A model generated the notes under the pieces. It did no database searches, was not told where the DNA came from, and was given only the letters and a program-made list of their open reading frames with translations. A DNA stretch of 64,000 nucleotides from Kineosporia sp. NBRC 101731 (lineage in GTDB: Bacteria; Actinomycetota; Actinomycetes; Actinomycetales; Kineosporiaceae): positions 323,467 through 387,466 of the forward strand of contig NZ_BSTC01000001.1 in assembly GCF_030269305.1 (NCBI RefSeq), given 5' to 3'. The first letter of the stretch is position 1, and every line of letters starts with the position of its first letter. A program made the translations under genes and the position numbers. This document shows, piece by piece, positions 15,178-22,912 of this stretch.

Positions 15178-16026
15178 TCAAGAGTTCGGCGATACCGGTG
15201 TAGCGGCAGCCCAGGAGGCCAGCATCGGCAGTACCCGGGCCGTCGCCGAGTCGGGCTCGACGGTGTAGACGATGAGCCGCTGGTCCGGGTCGAGTGGACC
15301 GGTCAGCATCTCCACGCCGAAGGTCAGGTCGCCGGCCACCGGGTGACGGATGCGCTTGGTCATCGAGGCGTAGTCGAGCACCCCGTGGTCGTCCCACCAA
15401 CGGGCGATCTCCGGGTCGGCGCGCAGGCGCTCGATGTCGGCGTGCAGGCGCCGGTCGTGCGGTCGCCGCCCGGCCTCACGCCGCAGCGTGGCCACGGTGG
15501 CCCGGGCGAAATCGGGCCAGTTGATGATGCGATCGCGGGCACCCGGATCGGTGAGGAGCCATCCGCTCAAGAGCGTGCCGGGCTCCATCGGGTGGCCCAG
15601 CACCTCGCGGAGCAAGGTGTTGCGGGCCAGGACCTGTGACCGGTTGCCCAGGAGCAGGGCGGGCAGGTGATCGAGGGCGGACAGCACCCGCAGCAGGCCC
15701 GGGTCGGCGACCGGGTCCGGCTCGGGGCGATGGCGGGGGCGGGCCGAGGGGGCGGCGAGGTCGTGCAGGTGGGCCCGTTCCACGTCGTCCAGGCGCAGGG
15801 CCCGGGCCAGTCCGTCGAGCACCTCCACCGAGATGTTGGCCTGTCGGCCCTGCTCGAGACGGCTGTAGTAGTCCGGGCTGAGACCGGCCAGTACGGCCAG
15901 TTCCTCCTTGCGCAGCCCGGGTACCCGGCGGGCTCCGGGGAACGGGGTCATACCGGCCTGCGCCGGGGTGATCCGGTCGCGCCGGGAACGCAGAAAAGCC
16001 CCTAGCGCCGTGCGGTCCTGTGCCAT
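15178..16026 (-). CDS. XRE-family regulator with MmyB-like ligand-binding domain
   Basis: A 282-aa transcription factor. Residues about 8-70 form a helix-turn-helix (LGAFLRSRRDRI, then GLRKEELAVLAGLSPDYYSRLEQGR), followed by a C-terminal MmyB-like PAS-type domain (residues about 100-275) that usually binds a small or fatty ligand. The gene is divergent from the SDR gene at 16129. In actinomycetes this pairing is frequent, and the regulator normally controls the neighbouring dehydrogenase. A palindrome in the shared promoter supports this. The start is ATG 16026. Confidence 0.88.
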   Translation of the reverse strand: MAQDRTALGAFLRSRRDRITPAQAGMTPFPGARRVPGLRKEELAVLAGLSPDYYSRLEQGRQANISVEVLDGLARALRLDDVERAHLHDLAAPSARPRHRPEPDPVADPGLLRVLSALDHLPALLLGNRSQVLARNTLLREVLGHPMEPGTLLSGWLLTDPGARDRIINWPDFARATVATLRREAGRRPHDRRLHADIERLRADPEIARWWDDHGVLDYASMTKRIRHPVAGDLTFGVEMLTGPLDPDQRLIVYTVEPDSATARVLPMLASWAAATPVSPNS

Positions 16027-16056
16027 CGCTTCACCGTACGCCAGGCTCTGGACAGC

Positions 16057-16081
16057 TACCTGGTCATGCTGTGACCAGGTA
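16057..16081. promoter_or_regulatory. Operator-like palindrome between the XRE and SDR genes
   Basis: TACCTGGTCA and TGACCAGGTA form perfect 10-bp half-sites around a 5-bp spacer. The site lies 31 bp upstream of the XRE start and 48 bp upstream of the SDR start, so a bound dimer could control both directions. Binding by the XRE protein is inferred from position. Confidence 0.75.
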
Positions 16082-16128
16082 CGACAGGGTGCTGGCCGGG
16101 TCGGACACCGACTGCGAGAACTGGTTCC

Positions 16129-16893
16129 ATGACAGACGAACTGCACGGCCGTACCGCCCTGGTCACCGGCGCCACCAGCGGTATCGGCGAGGCGATCGCC
16201 CGCACCCTGGCCCGGGCCGGAGCTCACGTGGTGATCGGTGGACGGGACTCCGTCCGCGGTGAGGCGCTGGCCGGCGAGTTGCGCGCGGCGGGTGTCGAGG
16301 CCGACTTCCTGGCCGGCGACCTGAACGTTCCGGCGGATCGGGTGCGGGCGCTCGCGGCGCAGGCCCAGGCCCTGCTCGGCGGTCGGATCGACATCCTGGT
16401 CAACAACGCCGGCATCTACCCGGTGGGCCCGACGGCGGCCTTGTCCGACGACGATGCCGACGCGGTGCTTGCGGTGAATGTCCGGGCGCCGCACTCCCTG
16501 GTGGGTGTGATCGGCCCGGAGATGGCGCAGCGGGGCAGCGGCGTGATCATCAACATCGGCTCGTGGATGTCCCGGGTCGGGGTACCGATGGGCGCGATGT
16601 ACACGGCCAGCAAGGCGGCGAACGAGCAGATGACGCGTACCTGGACGGCGGAGTTCGGTCCGGCGGGCGTGCGGGTCAACACGGTGGCGCCCGGGATCAC
16701 TCTCACGCCCGGCAACGACTATGCCCGCGAGCAGGTCGAGGCGCAGGCCTCCGGCACACCTGCCGCCCGGCCGTTGGCCCCGCAGGACATCGCCGACGCG
16801 GTGCTGTTCCTGGCATCGGACAAGGCCCGGATGATTCATGGCGTCACGCTCGACGTGGACGGCGGCCTGACTGCCACCCGCCTGCGCTGGTAA
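16129..16893 (+). CDS. SDR-family oxidoreductase
   Basis: A classical short-chain dehydrogenase of 254 aa. The cofactor motif TGATSGIGEAIA lies at residues 14-25, then NNAG near 91. The catalytic triad is Ser of NIGSWMS, Tyr and Lys of YTASKAANEQ. The Arg after the first strand (GGRD) suggests NADP(H) preference. The substrate is unknown. It is probably controlled by the divergent XRE protein. Confidence 0.9.
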   Translation: MTDELHGRTALVTGATSGIGEAIARTLARAGAHVVIGGRDSVRGEALAGELRAAGVEADFLAGDLNVPADRVRALAAQAQALLGGRIDILVNNAGIYPVGPTAALSDDDADAVLAVNVRAPHSLVGVIGPEMAQRGSGVIINIGSWMSRVGVPMGAMYTASKAANEQMTRTWTAEFGPAGVRVNTVAPGITLTPGNDYAREQVEAQASGTPAARPLAPQDIADAVLFLASDKARMIHGVTLDVDGGLTATRLRW

Positions 16894-16910
16894 AAGCCAG
16901 GTAGCAGAAT

Positions 16911-16956
16911 CAGAACGGTGGGCCCGGCGCTGTTTCAGGCGGGGTCCACCGTTCTG
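16911..16956 (+). terminator. Hairpin terminator between convergent SDR and purB
   Basis: Eleven-bp arms (16911-16921 and 16946-16956) form a stem with a 24-nt loop that itself can fold. It lies 12 bp before the purB stop and could serve both genes. Confidence 0.65.
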
Positions 16957-16967
16957 AACCCAGTAGT

Positions 16968-18401
16968 TCAGTGCAGCTGGTCGACCAGTTTCGACGCCAC
17001 GCCGACGTAGGTGCCCGGCGTGAGCTCGATGAGGCGCTGGGCCACGTCGTCCGGCAGACCGAGGCCGGACACGAACTCGCGCATCACCTCGGCGTCGACC
17101 TTGCGGCCGCGGGTGAGCTCCTTGAGCCGCTCGTAGGGCTGCTCCAGGCCGTGCACCCGCATCACCGACTGCACCGCCTCGCCGAGCACCTCCCAGGTGG
17201 CGTCGAGGTCGCGGGCCAGGGCCACCGGGTCGGCGTCGAGGCCGGCCAGACCCTTGCGGGCGTTGTCGATGGCGAGCAGCGAGTGGCCGAACGCGATGCC
17301 GATGTTGCGCTGCATCGAGGAGTCGGTCAGGTCACGCTGCAGGCGGGAGGTGACCAGGGTCTGCTCGAGCACACCGAAGAGGCCGTTGCTGACCTCGAGG
17401 TTGGCCTCGGCGTTCTCGAAGCGGATCGGGTTGACCTTGTGCGGCATGGTCGACGAGCCGACCGAGCCCTGACCGCGCACCTGGATGAAGTAACCCATCG
17501 AGATGTAGGTCCAGACGTCGGTGCACAGGTTGTGCAGCACCCGGTTGAACCGGGCCACGTCGGAGTACAGCTCGGCCTGCCAGTCGTGCGACTCGATCTG
17601 CGTGGTCAGCGGGTTCCAGGTCAGGCCGAGGTGCTCCACGAAGGTGCGGGAGATCTCGATCCAGTCGGTGTCGGGGGCCCCGGCGATGTGCGCCGAGAAC
17701 GTGCCCGTGGCGCCGTTGATCTTGCCCAGGAACTCGGTCTTGTCGATGCGGCGCAGCTGCCGGCCCAGGCGGTGGGCGAGCACGGCCAGCTCTTTGCCGA
17801 GCGTGGTCGGCGTGGCCGGCTGACCGTGGGTGCGCGCAAGCATCGGCAGGTCGCGCAGCTCGTGGGCCAGATCGGTGATGTCTTCGTGCAGGGCCCAGGC
17901 GGCGGGCAGCCAGACCAGGGCCACGGCGTCGCGCACCATCAGCGCGTAGCTGAGGTTGTTGATGTCTTCACTGGTGCAGAACAGGTGGACGATCTCGCCG
18001 AGGTCGGCGAGGGAGTGCCCCTCCATGCGCTTCTTCACGTAGTACTCGACGGCCTTGACGTCGTGCAGTGTGACCCGCTCCGTCTCGGCCAGCTCGGCGA
18101 CGCTCTCGGCGTTGAAGTCGGAGGCGATCGCCCGCAGGTAGGTGACCTCCTCGGGCGTGAGCTTGCGCAGGCCCGGAACGGCCTGGTTCTCGGTCAGGTG
18201 GATCAGCCACTCGACCTCGACGTGCACCCGGCGCTGGTTCAGCGCGGCCTCGGACAGGTGCTGGGCCAGCGGCGCCACGGTGGCCCGGTAGCGACCGTCC
18301 AGCGGGCCCAACGGCACGTCGCCGAGCACGTTCGGCGGCGAGTTGAGCAGGCCGGGCTGATGCAGGGACGGGCCGGGGCGCGGGGTGCTGAGCTGGGTCA
18401 C
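16968..18401 (-). CDS. purB: Adenylosuccinate lyase
   Basis: PurB cleaves SAICAR to AICAR and adenylosuccinate to AMP, releasing fumarate, in purine synthesis. The 477-aa protein has the fumarase/aspartase superfamily signature SSTMPHKVNPIRFENAE at about 325-341, the flexible catalytic loop. TSEDINNLSYAL (near 143) and ARTHGQPATPTTLGKE (near 190) carry substrate-binding residues. The length and the QRRVHVEVEWLI start region fit the E. coli-like PurB branch. No other pur genes are adjacent. Confidence 0.95.
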   Translation of the reverse strand: MTQLSTPRPGPSLHQPGLLNSPPNVLGDVPLGPLDGRYRATVAPLAQHLSEAALNQRRVHVEVEWLIHLTENQAVPGLRKLTPEEVTYLRAIASDFNAESVAELAETERVTLHDVKAVEYYVKKRMEGHSLADLGEIVHLFCTSEDINNLSYALMVRDAVALVWLPAAWALHEDITDLAHELRDLPMLARTHGQPATPTTLGKELAVLAHRLGRQLRRIDKTEFLGKINGATGTFSAHIAGAPDTDWIEISRTFVEHLGLTWNPLTTQIESHDWQAELYSDVARFNRVLHNLCTDVWTYISMGYFIQVRGQGSVGSSTMPHKVNPIRFENAEANLEVSNGLFGVLEQTLVTSRLQRDLTDSSMQRNIGIAFGHSLLAIDNARKGLAGLDADPVALARDLDATWEVLGEAVQSVMRVHGLEQPYERLKELTRGRKVDAEVMREFVSGLGLPDDVAQRLIELTPGTYVGVASKLVDQLH

Positions 18402-18445
18402 AGGGGCAATGGTCCCATGACGCCGCAGGCTCTACGGTGCTGGCC

Positions 18446-18895
18446 ATGCCGACGCTTCCCGACTGGGCCCACGGCCTCGCGCTCCAGCAGCACCCCGAGG
18501 GTGGCTGGTTCGCCGAGACCTACCGATCCACACACGAGGTCGAGCCCGGGCAGCTGCCCGCGGCCGGTTACGAGGGGCCTCGGCCGCTGGCCACGTCCAT
18601 CGTGTTCCTGCTGTTACCGGGTGAGACCTCGGCCTGGCACGTGGTGCGGTCCGACGAACTCTGGATCCATCAGCGCGGCGGTCCGCTGGCTCTGGGTCTG
18701 GGCGGCTCCGACCCGGCCGGCCCGGGACCGGCGATCGAGTCGATCCTCGGAACCGATCCGGGGCAGAGCCCACAGCTGCTGGTCCCGGCCGGCATCTGGC
18801 AGACCGCGCGCCCGGCCGGCGACGAACCGGTGCTCGTGGGCTGCGTGGTCACGCCCGGCTTCGACTACCGCGACTGGCGGCTGGCCCGGTCATGA
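18446..18895 (+). CDS. DUF985 cupin-like protein
   Basis: A 149-residue protein of the Cupin_5/DUF985 family. It begins with HPEGGWFAETYRS, followed by ATSIVFLLLPGETSAWHVVRSDELW, which contains the metal- or ligand-site His and Glu positions of the cupin barrel. The late strand is VLVGCVVTPGFDYRDWRL. Function is not established. ATG 18446 was chosen as the family start; an ATG three codons earlier (18437) is also possible. It is divergent from purB and convergent with the YhgE-like gene. Confidence 0.85.
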   Translation: MPTLPDWAHGLALQQHPEGGWFAETYRSTHEVEPGQLPAAGYEGPRPLATSIVFLLLPGETSAWHVVRSDELWIHQRGGPLALGLGGSDPAGPGPAIESILGTDPGQSPQLLVPAGIWQTARPAGDEPVLVGCVVTPGFDYRDWRLARS

Positions 18896-18942
18896 ATGAA
18901 GGACGAGGTGGTCACCTGGGAGGTGACCACCTCGTCCTTCAT
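18896..18942. terminator. Very strong bidirectional hairpin
   Basis: Perfect 22-bp arms (18896-18917 and 18921-18942) with a GGG loop. It starts directly at the cupin stop codon and ends 18 bp before the stop of the convergent gene. There is no T-tract on either side. Confidence 0.8.
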
Positions 18943-18959
18943 CGGTGGACTTTCGAGGA

Positions 18960-20696
18960 TCAGACGGTGGCCGGGGCCTTCTCCGCCTCGGCGACCTCGA
19001 GGTTGAGCGCCTCTTCCTCGGCCTTCAGCTCGGCCAGGCGGTCGTTGCTGTTACGCAGCAGGCTGCCGAGCACCAGCAGGGCCAGGCCCACCACGGTGTA
19101 GATGATGAAGACGAGCAGGGCGGACTTGCTGCCCTGACCGTCGAAGAACGCCATCGACCGCAGCACCGTGGCGGTGGCACCGGGCGGCAGCAGCTGGCCG
19201 ACCGTGTCCCACGGCGACGGCAGCCACTCCGGCACAGTGCTCAGACCGGACAGCGGAGCGCCGAACAGCACCAGCACCGCCACGCCCAGACCCAGCGCGA
19301 TCCGGCCGGCCAGAGCGTTCAGGCCGAGCAGGATGATCGTCGTGGCGAAGAATCCGGCCGCCAGGCCGGCGGCCAGGAGCGGGTAGTTGCCGTGCCAGGT
19401 GGAACCGGACACGTAGGTGAGAACGGCGGCGACCGTCAGACCGAGAGCAGCCGAGGCCAGCACCGCGCCACCGACCTGGGCCAGCGGACGGCGACGGTAG
19501 AGCAGGATCAGGCCGATCGCGGGCAGGGCGGCGACGATGACCAGCGGGAGCTCGGCGCCGGAGAGGCCGTCGGCGCGCGGGTCCTTGGTCGGCTGGGCCT
19601 TGACGTCGGTCACCGTGACCTGGGCCTGAGCCTGGGTCATCAGCGTGTTCGCCACGGTCTGCAGCGCGTCGGAGGCCTGGATGCCGGCCGCCGTCGAGAC
19701 CATCATCTGGGCCTGGGTGTCGTCCACGTACAGACCGCCGTAGACCTCACGGTCCTCGATGGCGTTCCGCAGATCGGCCTGGGTGGTGTAGGTGTGCACC
19801 TCGAAGGTGCCCTTGCCACCGATCTGCGTCATCAGCGTGCTGAGCTGGGAGCTGATCTCCTTGGCCCCGGCCACACCGACCGGTACGTCGTGCGGCTTGG
19901 CCTTGGCCAGCGGCAGCGCCATCGACCCGATCAGCAGGGCGGCCAGGGCGGCGAGCGCCACCAGCGTGCCCAGCAGCGGGAAGAGCGTGGCGTTCTTGTC
20001 CACCGGGACCTTCTCGGCCTTCTCGACCTTCGCGCCCCAGGGGGCCGGAGGCTGAACCGGCTCGACCGGTCCGGCGGGGGTTCCGGACGTGATCACCTCG
20101 GCGGGCTTGGCGTCCGGGCCGTAGCTCGGGGCGGTGGCAGGGGTGGAAGCCGGTCCAGCACCCACGGCGCTGCCGGCGGCGCCGACGGTCGTGGCGGCCA
20201 GGCTGGTCTCGATCGGAGCCGTCTTGTCCTCCGGCTCCTCGGCCTTCGCCGTGGTGGTGTCGGCCTTGGCCGTCTCGACCTCGGTCGTCTCGGTGCTGTC
20301 GGTGCTGCCGGTGGACGCCTTGTCGGCCGCTGTGGTGGGCAGCGGGCGGAGCGTCAGGTCGGCGGGCTCGGCCTTGGCCGACGTCGCCGGCTTCGCCTCC
20401 GGGGCGCTGCCGGAATCGGTGCTGACAACCTTCGTGTCCGCTACCTCGTCCTTGCCGTCCTTGGCCGTCTCGACCGCACCCTCGTCCGTGGTGTCCTGGG
20501 TGTCGCCGGGCTCGTCGTCCGTCGTGTCGACGGCGACCTTCGTCTCCTCAGCGGGGGACGCGTCCTTCGTGGACGTCGCCTCCCCGGTGCCCACGGCGTC
20601 CTCAGATGAACTCTTCGGGGTCGTCCCGGTGGTGTCCGGGGCCGCCTTCTCCGAGTCGGTTTCGGGTCCTGTACCGGACGCCGAATCGCGGGTCAT
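18960..20696 (-). CDS. YhgE/Pip-like multi-pass membrane protein with long disordered N-terminus
   Basis: A 578-aa membrane protein. Residues 1 to about 235 are a disordered stretch of Thr, Ala, Glu, Asp and Lys ending at KVEKAEKVPVDKN. A first TM helix follows (about 238-265), then an extracytoplasmic domain of about 110 residues (AKEISSQLSTLMTQIGGKGTFEVH...), then five or so TM helices to about 560 and a charged coiled tail. This layout matches the YhgE/ABC-2-permease-like branch linked to secretion or envelope work, but no pathway can be named. The disordered tail is predicted cytoplasmic. Confidence 0.7.
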   Translation of the reverse strand: MTRDSASGTGPETDSEKAAPDTTGTTPKSSSEDAVGTGEATSTKDASPAEETKVAVDTTDDEPGDTQDTTDEGAVETAKDGKDEVADTKVVSTDSGSAPEAKPATSAKAEPADLTLRPLPTTAADKASTGSTDSTETTEVETAKADTTTAKAEEPEDKTAPIETSLAATTVGAAGSAVGAGPASTPATAPSYGPDAKPAEVITSGTPAGPVEPVQPPAPWGAKVEKAEKVPVDKNATLFPLLGTLVALAALAALLIGSMALPLAKAKPHDVPVGVAGAKEISSQLSTLMTQIGGKGTFEVHTYTTQADLRNAIEDREVYGGLYVDDTQAQMMVSTAAGIQASDALQTVANTLMTQAQAQVTVTDVKAQPTKDPRADGLSGAELPLVIVAALPAIGLILLYRRRPLAQVGGAVLASAALGLTVAAVLTYVSGSTWHGNYPLLAAGLAAGFFATTIILLGLNALAGRIALGLGVAVLVLFGAPLSGLSTVPEWLPSPWDTVGQLLPPGATATVLRSMAFFDGQGSKSALLVFIIYTVVGLALLVLGSLLRNSNDRLAELKAEEEALNLEVAEAEKAPATV

Positions 20697-20780
20697 CGTC
20701 TCTCCTCTTCACGGGGTGGTTCACGAGGGCCGGTCGGGGCGCAGATTAGCCGACTCGGCAATGAGTCCTTCACAGACAAT

Positions 20781-20804
20781 TTGACCTGGTCGACCCCAGG
20801 TCAA
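20781..20804. promoter_or_regulatory. Inverted repeat in a divergent promoter region
   Basis: TTGACCTGG and CCAGGTCAA are perfect 9-bp half-sites with a 6-bp spacer, between the YhgE-like gene (minus, start 20696) and moxR (plus, start 20842). The size and position suit a dimeric regulator. The left half resembles a -35 hexamer (TTGACC). No regulator gene is adjacent. Confidence 0.6.
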
Positions 20805-20841
20805 GTTCAAGCACAGCCATCGGCTGCCGACGCAAGAGTGC

Positions 20842-21762
20842 ATGGACGTCGTGCCCGCAGCCCGCCTGGTGGCCAATATCGAGCAGGTGGTGCGCGGGCA
20901 ACACGCCGCCGTCGAGCTGCTGGCGATCGCCGTCCTTGCCGGCGGGCACGTCCTGATCGAGGACGCGCCGGGCACCGGCAAGACCACCCTTGCACAGTCG
21001 GTGGCCCGAACGGTGGGTGGCGTGTTCCAGCGGATTCAGGCAACGGCCGACCTGATGCCCTCGGACATCACCGGCTCGTCGGTCTGGGATCCCAGTCGCC
21101 GGGAGTTCAGCTTCGTCCCCGGACCGGTGTTCGCCGACGTGCTGCTGGTGGACGAGCTGAACCGGATGCCCCCGCGCACCCAGTCCGCGCTGCTCGAGGT
21201 GATGGCCGAGCGGATGGTCACGGTGGACGGTGTGCGGCATCCCGTCCCACCGACGTTCTTCCTGGTCGCGACGCAGAACCCGTTGGAGCAGCACGGCACC
21301 TACCCGTTGCCGGAGGGCCAGCTCGACCGGTTCGCCGTGCGCCTGCACCTGAAGCCGCTGACCTCTGTCGACGAGTTCACGGTGGTGCGGGAACAACTCA
21401 CCGGGCCCACCGTGGACGCCCTCGAGGCCGTGCTCGACCCGGCCGGCCTGAACCGGCTGCGCGACACCGTGCACGCGGTTTTCCTGGCCGAGCCGGTGCT
21501 GGAATATGCGGTCAAGCTCACCCGGTCCACCCGCGCCGACCAGCGGATTCGCGCCGGGGCGGGGTCTCGCGCCGCGATCGCCCTGGCCCGCTGCGCCCAG
21601 GCCCGGGCGGTACTGCACGGGCGGGAGTACGTGACACCCGAAGACGTCGCCGAACTCGCCGTGCCGGTTCTGGCCCACCGCATCGTGCCCGCCGTGGCGA
21701 CGCCGGCCGAGACGCTGATCAGCGAACTGGTCAAGGCCCAGCCGGTTCCGGTGCCGGCCTGA
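20842..21762 (+). CDS. MoxR-type AAA+ ATPase
   Basis: A 306-aa ATPase with Walker A in EDAPGTGKTTLAQ (residues about 40-52), Walker B in LLVDELNRMPP (about 102) and sensor region ATQNPLEQHGTYPLPEGQLDRF. The C-terminal helical lid follows. MoxR proteins act as chaperones for assembly or activation of partner complexes, often encoded with DUF58 and transglutaminase proteins. Here it heads exactly such an operon, with 1 bp before the DUF58 gene. Confidence 0.93.
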   Translation: MDVVPAARLVANIEQVVRGQHAAVELLAIAVLAGGHVLIEDAPGTGKTTLAQSVARTVGGVFQRIQATADLMPSDITGSSVWDPSRREFSFVPGPVFADVLLVDELNRMPPRTQSALLEVMAERMVTVDGVRHPVPPTFFLVATQNPLEQHGTYPLPEGQLDRFAVRLHLKPLTSVDEFTVVREQLTGPTVDALEAVLDPAGLNRLRDTVHAVFLAEPVLEYAVKLTRSTRADQRIRAGAGSRAAIALARCAQARAVLHGREYVTPEDVAELAVPVLAHRIVPAVATPAETLISELVKAQPVPVPA

Positions 21763-21763
21763 G

Positions 21764-22912
21764 ATGCGACTGGACCGGCAGGGTTTACGGGTCGGACTAC
21801 GGGTCGGCCGGCGAAAAGAGGTGCGCCTGGTCCGGTCGATCACCCCGGGCGGCTGGCTGGCGATCATGCTGGCGGCGGTGCTGGCGGCGATCGCGATCCG
21901 GGCGCTGAACCCCTGGCTGCTGCTCGTGGCCTGCGCCCTGGCCGTGCCGGCGCTGGTGTCGCAGTTCTTCCGGCCTGACCTGCGGTCGGTATCGGTGGCC
22001 TTCCGCTCGCCGGAGCGCATGGTGGTGGGCGAGCCGGTCGAGCAGGTGCTCTCGGTGCGCAACGACGGCCGGAACAGCACTCCCGGTCTCGGGGTGGTGC
22101 ACACCTGCGCCGGGCTGGCCCCGGTCACGCTGGCGGTGCCGCCGCTGCCGCCCGGTGGTCAGGTCGAATTCACGCTCAGCCGGACACCTGTTCATCGCGG
22201 TCACACCGAGATCCACGAGATCCGGCTGTGGACCACCGCCCCCTTCGGGATGGCCGGGCACGCCCGGCGGATCCGCCGGGAGGCCGAGTTCGTGGTGCAC
22301 CCGGCCCGGGTGCCGGCCCTCGAGATCGGGGCGGGCCGCTTCTCGATCGAGGACGCGGTGGGCGCCCGGCTCTCGCAGCCCGGCACCGAGCCGCACGGGT
22401 TGCGGGAGTGGCGGCACGGCGACGACCGCCGGCACGTGAACTGGCGGGCCACCGCGCGTCAGCCCCGCCCGGAACAGCTGATCGTGGTGGTACCGGAGCC
22501 CGAGGTCGAGTCGCGTCTGGTGCTGGTCGTCACCGGCTCGGCCCAGGACGACGACTGGGAGGACCTGGTCTCCCTGGCCGCCTGGTCGGCCTGTGCCGCG
22601 GTCGGCAGCCACGCCGAGGTGACCCTGCTGGCCCCGGGCGTCACCGAATGGACCGGGACCGACGAGCAGCAGATCCTGGACTGGTTCGCCGGGCTGGGCG
22701 CCGAGCCCGACCCCGGCGCCCCGATCGTGGACGGTGAAGAGTTCCACGCCGATGTGCATGCCCGGGAGTCCGCCGGGGTCGTCGTGGTCGTGGCCACCAC
22801 CCAGCCGTTCGGTCTGCACCTGATGGCCGGTCCTGCTGCGATGCCGGGTCCTGCGACGACGCCGGGTCCTGCTGCGATGCCGGGCCCCGCGACGACGCCG
22901 GGTCCCGCGTGA
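21764..22912 (+). CDS. DUF58 domain-containing membrane protein
   Basis: A 382-aa protein with two N-terminal TM helices (about 27-65), then a beta-rich region and the DUF58 signature GLREWRHGDDRRHVNWRATAR at about 210-230, followed by a von Willebrand A-like part. DUF58 proteins accompany MoxR ATPases and are thought to be their substrates. The last 25 residues are a Pro/Gly/Ala/Met/Thr repeat encoded by a minisatellite. The stop overlaps the next start by 1 nt (TGATG), so translation is coupled. Confidence 0.88.
   Translation: MRLDRQGLRVGLRVGRRKEVRLVRSITPGGWLAIMLAAVLAAIAIRALNPWLLLVACALAVPALVSQFFRPDLRSVSVAFRSPERMVVGEPVEQVLSVRNDGRNSTPGLGVVHTCAGLAPVTLAVPPLPPGGQVEFTLSRTPVHRGHTEIHEIRLWTTAPFGMAGHARRIRREAEFVVHPARVPALEIGAGRFSIEDAVGARLSQPGTEPHGLREWRHGDDRRHVNWRATARQPRPEQLIVVVPEPEVESRLVLVVTGSAQDDDWEDLVSLAAWSACAAVGSHAEVTLLAPGVTEWTGTDEQQILDWFAGLGAEPDPGAPIVDGEEFHADVHARESAGVVVVVATTQPFGLHLMAGPAAMPGPATTPGPAAMPGPATTPGPA
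22829..22909 (+). repeat. In-frame minisatellite at the 3' end of the DUF58 gene
   Basis: Two copies of a 36-bp unit, each made of two 18-bp subunits, encode GPAAMPGPATTP repeats at the protein's C-terminus. The copies differ by a few T/C changes. The repeat ends right at the stop codon. Confidence 0.85.

Noticed and set aside
16971-18899. 642-aa open frame antisense to purB and the cupin gene
   Set aside because: Both strands here carry well-recognised proteins (PurB and DUF985); the antisense reading is low-complexity.
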